Assembly (NCBI GenBank): GCA_038501195.1
Contig: JBBPUQ010000007.1
Location: forward strand, 2,767,501-2,831,500
DNA from: Nemania diffusa
Lineage: Eukaryota; Ascomycota; Sordariomycetes; Xylariales; Xylariaceae
Length of the DNA: 64,000 bases
Reading direction: 5' to 3'
The translations under genes were made by a program, and so were the position numbers. Shown here in pieces: positions 59,974 through 64,000 of the stretch; positions within the stretch are counted from its first letter, which is position 1, and each line of letters opens with the position of its first letter. The notes under the pieces were generated by a model. That model was not told the DNA's origin and did no database searches. It worked only from the letters and a program-made list of their open reading frames with translations.

Positions 59974-62032
59974 CGTACTGTATTCTGTCGTATTGTACTG
60001 TGCAAAGCAGATAGGAAATTTACAGTAGGTACCCAAGGGATGCAAATCGATAGCAGACAGCACTGGATAGGTTGATAGGTTGGAACACCAGAGGGCAGGT
60101 CTCTGTTGATCATGAGTGATAAGATGCTTGTCCAGATGCAGCAGTGAGGTCATGTTGCCTTATCGAAGGGCGACCCAGGTACCGCCTAGGTAGGATGTAG
60201 GTGAGGGAAAGGGTGACATCGCTCTACGGTTGCGCCTGGCTATGGCCGGTCATGGCTGGGTCATGGGCATCTTGGACCAACGAACCTTCCGTTCCTGGCG
60301 AATATGGGGGGCTCGAGCAACCCACGATTACCATGTCTGTCTGCGACCACCATTTTGCGATGTTGGGAAGTGGCGGATATGACGGTCAAGCCAGGTGTGT
60401 GAAGCAAGAAAGCGCCCAGCTTTAACGTTGCATTCGGCACGAGTACCTAAGTATCACGGCGCTCCACGATCTTTGCACGCGACCGGCCACACTGACACAG
60501 GTGCACTACATATGTAAGTAACAGATTAAGTGAAGTACTATAGGGAGATAGTGAAGTCGTGAGTGGCCTCGTGTCATCTAGGTACCTACCTCAAAAGCTG
60601 ACTTGCGATGTCCCTTTCATCTTGTTGTCTTCTCGCAAAGAACAGCGTAATCCTTTCCGAAGTGGTGGATCTTTGTTTGTTTGTGGGTGATTGTATTTTC
60701 GAGGACAATCTCGTCTTACGTATAGATATATTTTTCCTGGATTCCTAGATTAACAGAATAGAGAATAGCTCATTTCCCCGTGGAGAAGAATCAGCACTAA
60801 ATCAAGTGGCGGGCGGCAGTGACCATACCTAGCTCAAGGATCAAGCCCCTGTCATGCACACTACGCTATGCCGTACACTGCCTAGGTTTACTGCACTCGA
60901 GATGCTGTGATACCTCAAGCCGGGCGGTCACCATCCTGCGTACCTACCATTTCGGAAAATACCTAAACTGCCTGGAGGTGGTACAGTACAGAGTAGATAC
61001 CTGCATTAGGTATGTAGGTAGCCTGTCGTTTAAGTGGTGAATCTCTCTCAGAGTACCTACCTACATACATACACTACTGTATCGCACTTACTGGTTGCAT
61101 GAAAACTCCCGGCAAACAGGGACAGAGCCAATTCGCTCTCATAGAAACCTCGCTATCATTGGCCTCGAGCCGTCATCCGTTGCTTGTGTTCCTGCATAAG
61201 CCTATGACGGAGATGAGCGATCTGCGCTGATGCTAAGCTGCTTACATGCCGGGAAAGGAAGAGCTTACCCACGAACAGCAGGTCACTCACCCCTCACTAT
61301 CTGGGACTCACGATAATCATGATCCAAGATCACCATCGGGTACCTACATGATCCACGCATTACTCCGATTCCCAACGTTACGTGCGTTTGCGATTTGTGC
61401 CCGCAATACGAAAATGTGTTTCCTTATTGTCTTCCTAGATCGGATAGGTAGAGTGCTGATGGGTGTAGCGGGGTATACCGGCAACGAGCGTAGGTGGTAG
61501 CTAGTAGGAGGTGGTGTTAGGTAAGAGTGTGATATCGTTTGATACCGTACGTATCAACATATTGGTAAATTAGAGTCCCGGGCTCATTTCTTTTGTTTAT
61601 TTGTTTCTTTTTCTCCATGTACAGCATGAGTCTGCCTAAGGCACCGTCGACTTTTCTCCCCAAATACTACCTAGCTAGGTGAGTATTCCATGATCCATGA
61701 ATGCTTGGGGTTGATGTTGTAACATCGTGATGCCTAGTACCTAACGCTGTGTACCTACCTAGATGGGACAAGATCGCCAGCGCACTTAGCTTTAAGAACA
61801 ACAGCAGTCACTTATCTTTTAGAGAATGGCTCAAACATCAAGATGTCGTCATCATGAATTTTTCATTAAGCTATATACGTAGCACTAGGTGTCGATATCT
61901 TTATCAACAGCTTCTATAGCCACCAACAGCGTATCATAAGCGCTTATTTACTTACTAGAGACAGTCAGCCGCCATAGGTAGGTTACTTCGCCAACTAGCC
62001 ACCAAATACAAGACAGGGCAAGGCGAAAAAAA

Positions 62033-63523
62033 TCACAGCTTCGCACCACGCACCTGATCCGCCGGCTTGACCTCGACTAGGAGCTTGCCGGTGTTCTTGC
62101 CTTCAAAGAGGTCCTGGATGGCGAATTCGGCTTTCTCGAGGCCACCCGTGACGATGGTCTCCTTGCGCTTGAGCTTGCCCTCGGCCAGCCACTCGCCGAT
62201 CTCCTTGCGCGCGCGGGGGAAGTCCTCGACGAAGTCGAAGACGATGAAGCCCTCCATGCGGATGCGCATGGTGATGACGTTGAACAGGTTGCGGATGCCC
62301 TTGCCCTCCTTGCCAGGCTCGTTGTACCCGGAGATGGAGCCGCACATGACGAAGCGCGCATTCTGCTTGGCGCGGCCGAGCGCGACCTCGAGGATCTCGC
62401 CGCCGACGTTGTCCCAGAACACGTCGATGAAGTCGGGCGTCGCGGCCGCGAAGTCCTTGCGGAAGCTGGCTGACTTGTAGTTGAGCGCTGCGTCGAAGCC
62501 GAGCTCGCTCGTCAGCCACGCGCACTTGTCGTCCGACCCCGCGATCCCGACCACGCGGCACCCGCGTAGCTTCGCGATCTGTCCGACCACTGAGCCAGTC
62601 GCGCCTGCGGCGCCCGATACCACCACTGTCTCTCCCGCCTTAGGCTTGCCGATCCGCTCGAGGCCCGTCCAGGCCGTCATACCCGTCAGTCCTGTGGAGT
62701 CGCGAAGTGCTAGATCAGCGTGCTGCTCGTCCCATGAATCACTGCCACTAACTCCCTTAGCGGCGGAATCCTCATTTTTCATCGCCGTGAACTTCCTTAC
62801 ATCTGTGACTGCAAAAACTGCGTTCTAACATTGCAGCCTACGACGATGGAGAAAGAAGCACGTCGATCTAATCTGGAAAGTACGTACCTAGAACGCCGAG
62901 AAGGTCGGTGGCCTGCCCACCCTTTGGTATCTCAAGCTTCTGGATATCTTTCTCGCCGGCGATGGCGACCTCGGTCCAGCCGATGAACGCCGTGACGACG
63001 TCGCCCTCCTTGGCGAGGTCGCTCTTGCTCGCGATGACGCGGGAGACGGTGCCGCCGCGCATCTTCTCGCCGATCTGCACAGGCGGTAGGTACGAGCGTG
63101 TGTCTGACGTCCTTAATTAGTCGACTCCGCTTTCCACGATACCCTGTGCCACATGGCCGGGAAAAAGGGGGCGGGCGTTTATCGCGGAATACAGTCATAC
63201 CGTTCAGCCAGCCCCGCATGGCGGGGTCGAGGGATAGATATAGCGATTCGAGGAGCACCTGGCCATCTTTGAGATCGTCGGCCGTCGGCGCCGGTGCCTT
63301 CTCAAGCTTGAAGGTCTGTTTAGAGAAAAATAGTCAGTACTCGTAGTTGATGGTAGATGATAGCAAGGGCCTTGGGAGTCTGTAGGAGCAGCTTGGAAAA
63401 CTCGTGTTTTTAAGACAGGTAAAACAAGAATATTAAGAGACTCCACAAATAACTAACCTCGCCGGGGACGATGTGAGTCTTGGGCCTCTCGGCGAGGACG
63501 AATGTCTTGTTCTCGCGAGCCAT
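62033..63523 (-). CDS. MDR-superfamily NAD(P)H-dependent oxidoreductase (LTB4DH/curcumin reductase-like)
   Basis: Four exons (63523-63458, 63315-63201, 63103-62888, 62691-62033) encode 351 residues in continuous phase. The start MARENKTFVLAERP, the SLDPAMRGWLND and SYLPPVQIGEKMRG segments, and a nucleotide-binding GAAGATG (159-165) are those of the zinc-free MDR branch that includes leukotriene B4 12-hydroxydehydrogenase and NADPH-dependent curcumin reductase. Typical reaction: reduction of an activated C=C double bond using NADPH. No catalytic or structural zinc Cys set is present. Introns are 142, 97 and 196 nt. The acceptor at 63104 (GTCAG rather than the earlier TTAAG) was chosen because it restores the conserved frame. 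The last intron is long and contains an open frame, so an alternative splice form is possible. Confidence 0.85.
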
Positions 63524-64000
63524 ATTCGCTATATGTTCTTGTGGTTGGACGGGGATGGGTGGAAGGATATGTCAAGAAACGGTATGAATTTAAGAAAACT
63601 TCATATCAATAAATATATAAAAATTGAGTAGCTACGGTACAAAGAGGATGGCAACGCTATATATACGTCATGTCGACCCCTTCGAAGACCCAGCCTCAAC
63701 GTTCGACTTAGCAGCTAAGTAAGTACCTGAACTAGGCCCTGAGGGGATATGCGGTAAGTGCAGCAAGGGTACAGTGGGAATGGAATGCGAGATCTAGCCG
63801 CCTCTAGTTCCGAATGCGGATGTGGATGCTAGAAGCGAAGAAAGCGCAATTTACTATGTATGATCCCTGGGTAAGGCATATGGTTCCCGGTGTAGCCAAG
63901 GTCTAGTCTCGGAAATATGAGACAAACTATACCTTAGGTACCTGGTGTAAGCCACAGACGCCATATTCCGTGATAAATTTTCTCGAAGCCCATTCAACAA
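63524..64000. other. spacer upstream of MDR gene
   Basis: The last 477 bp form the putative promoter of the oxidoreductase, with an AT-rich patch at 63590-63630. No gene was seen. Confidence 0.5.

Larger units (their letters stand above)
59774..62032. other. spacer GH92 promoter / MDR 3' side
   Basis: This 2.26 kb spacer is rich in TAGGTACCTACCT-type motifs at 60575-60600 and 61005-61075. ORFs at 60201-60425 and 61246-61500 are not recognised. No gene is called. Confidence 0.5.

Noticed and set aside
62103..62561. 152-codon Arg-rich ORF in the oxidoreductase region
   Set aside because: It is out of frame relative to the GAAGATG nucleotide-binding frame and low in complexity.
1..64000. CRISPR arrays or bacterial operons
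   Set aside because: The intron-containing eukaryotic gene structure rules out a prokaryotic source, and no spaced direct repeats of CRISPR type were seen.

Overview
The window is nuclear DNA of a filamentous ascomycete (Pezizomycotina, most likely Sordariomycetes). The evidence is the gene structure: most genes are cut by 42-200 nt introns with GT(A/G)NGT donors, CTAAC/CTGAC-like branch sites and YAG acceptors. The content also fits: a class I hydrophobin, two Zn2Cys6 transcription factors, a GH92 mannosidase, a full-size ABCG transporter and a heme-thiolate peroxidase. TAGGTA/TACCTA-rich spacers are common in such genomes. The order and genus cannot be fixed from the sequence alone. Exon structures below were joined by hand from splice signals and reading-frame continuity. 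There is no transcript support.

Layout. 0-5.3 kb holds housekeeping genes: an Eco1-type cohesion acetyltransferase N-terminus (cut by the window edge), the V-ATPase assembly factor Vma12, the ubiquinone polyprenyl synthase Coq1, and then a four-exon hydrophobin that simple ORF calling misses. 7.9-11.7 kb holds a cytochrome P450 and a secreted heme-thiolate (chloroperoxidase-type) peroxidase that converge tail to tail. 14.6-15.8 kb holds an F-box protein with Cys pairs and predicted membrane segments. 19.5-27.2 kb holds an intronless TPR protein, a DJ-1/Hsp31 protein and a 1401-residue ABCG transporter. 29.9-31.5 kb holds an allantoinase. 34.5-38.5 kb holds a C2-like/AGC-pseudokinase/ankyrin fusion and a GNAT acetyltransferase. 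40.2-46.9 kb holds a small lysine-rich protein and two convergent Zn2Cys6 regulators, one with an AT-hook. 47-57 kb is a gene-poor stretch with a 512 bp hAT-like miniature transposon. 57.2-63.5 kb holds a secreted GH92 alpha-mannosidase and an MDR-family NAD(P)H oxidoreductase.

No convincing biosynthetic gene cluster, tRNA, rRNA or CRISPR array was seen. The most unusual items are the pseudokinase-ankyrin fusion, the MITE with intact target-site duplication, the membrane-type F-box protein, and a short unassigned coding-like stretch at about 53.8-54.3 kb.
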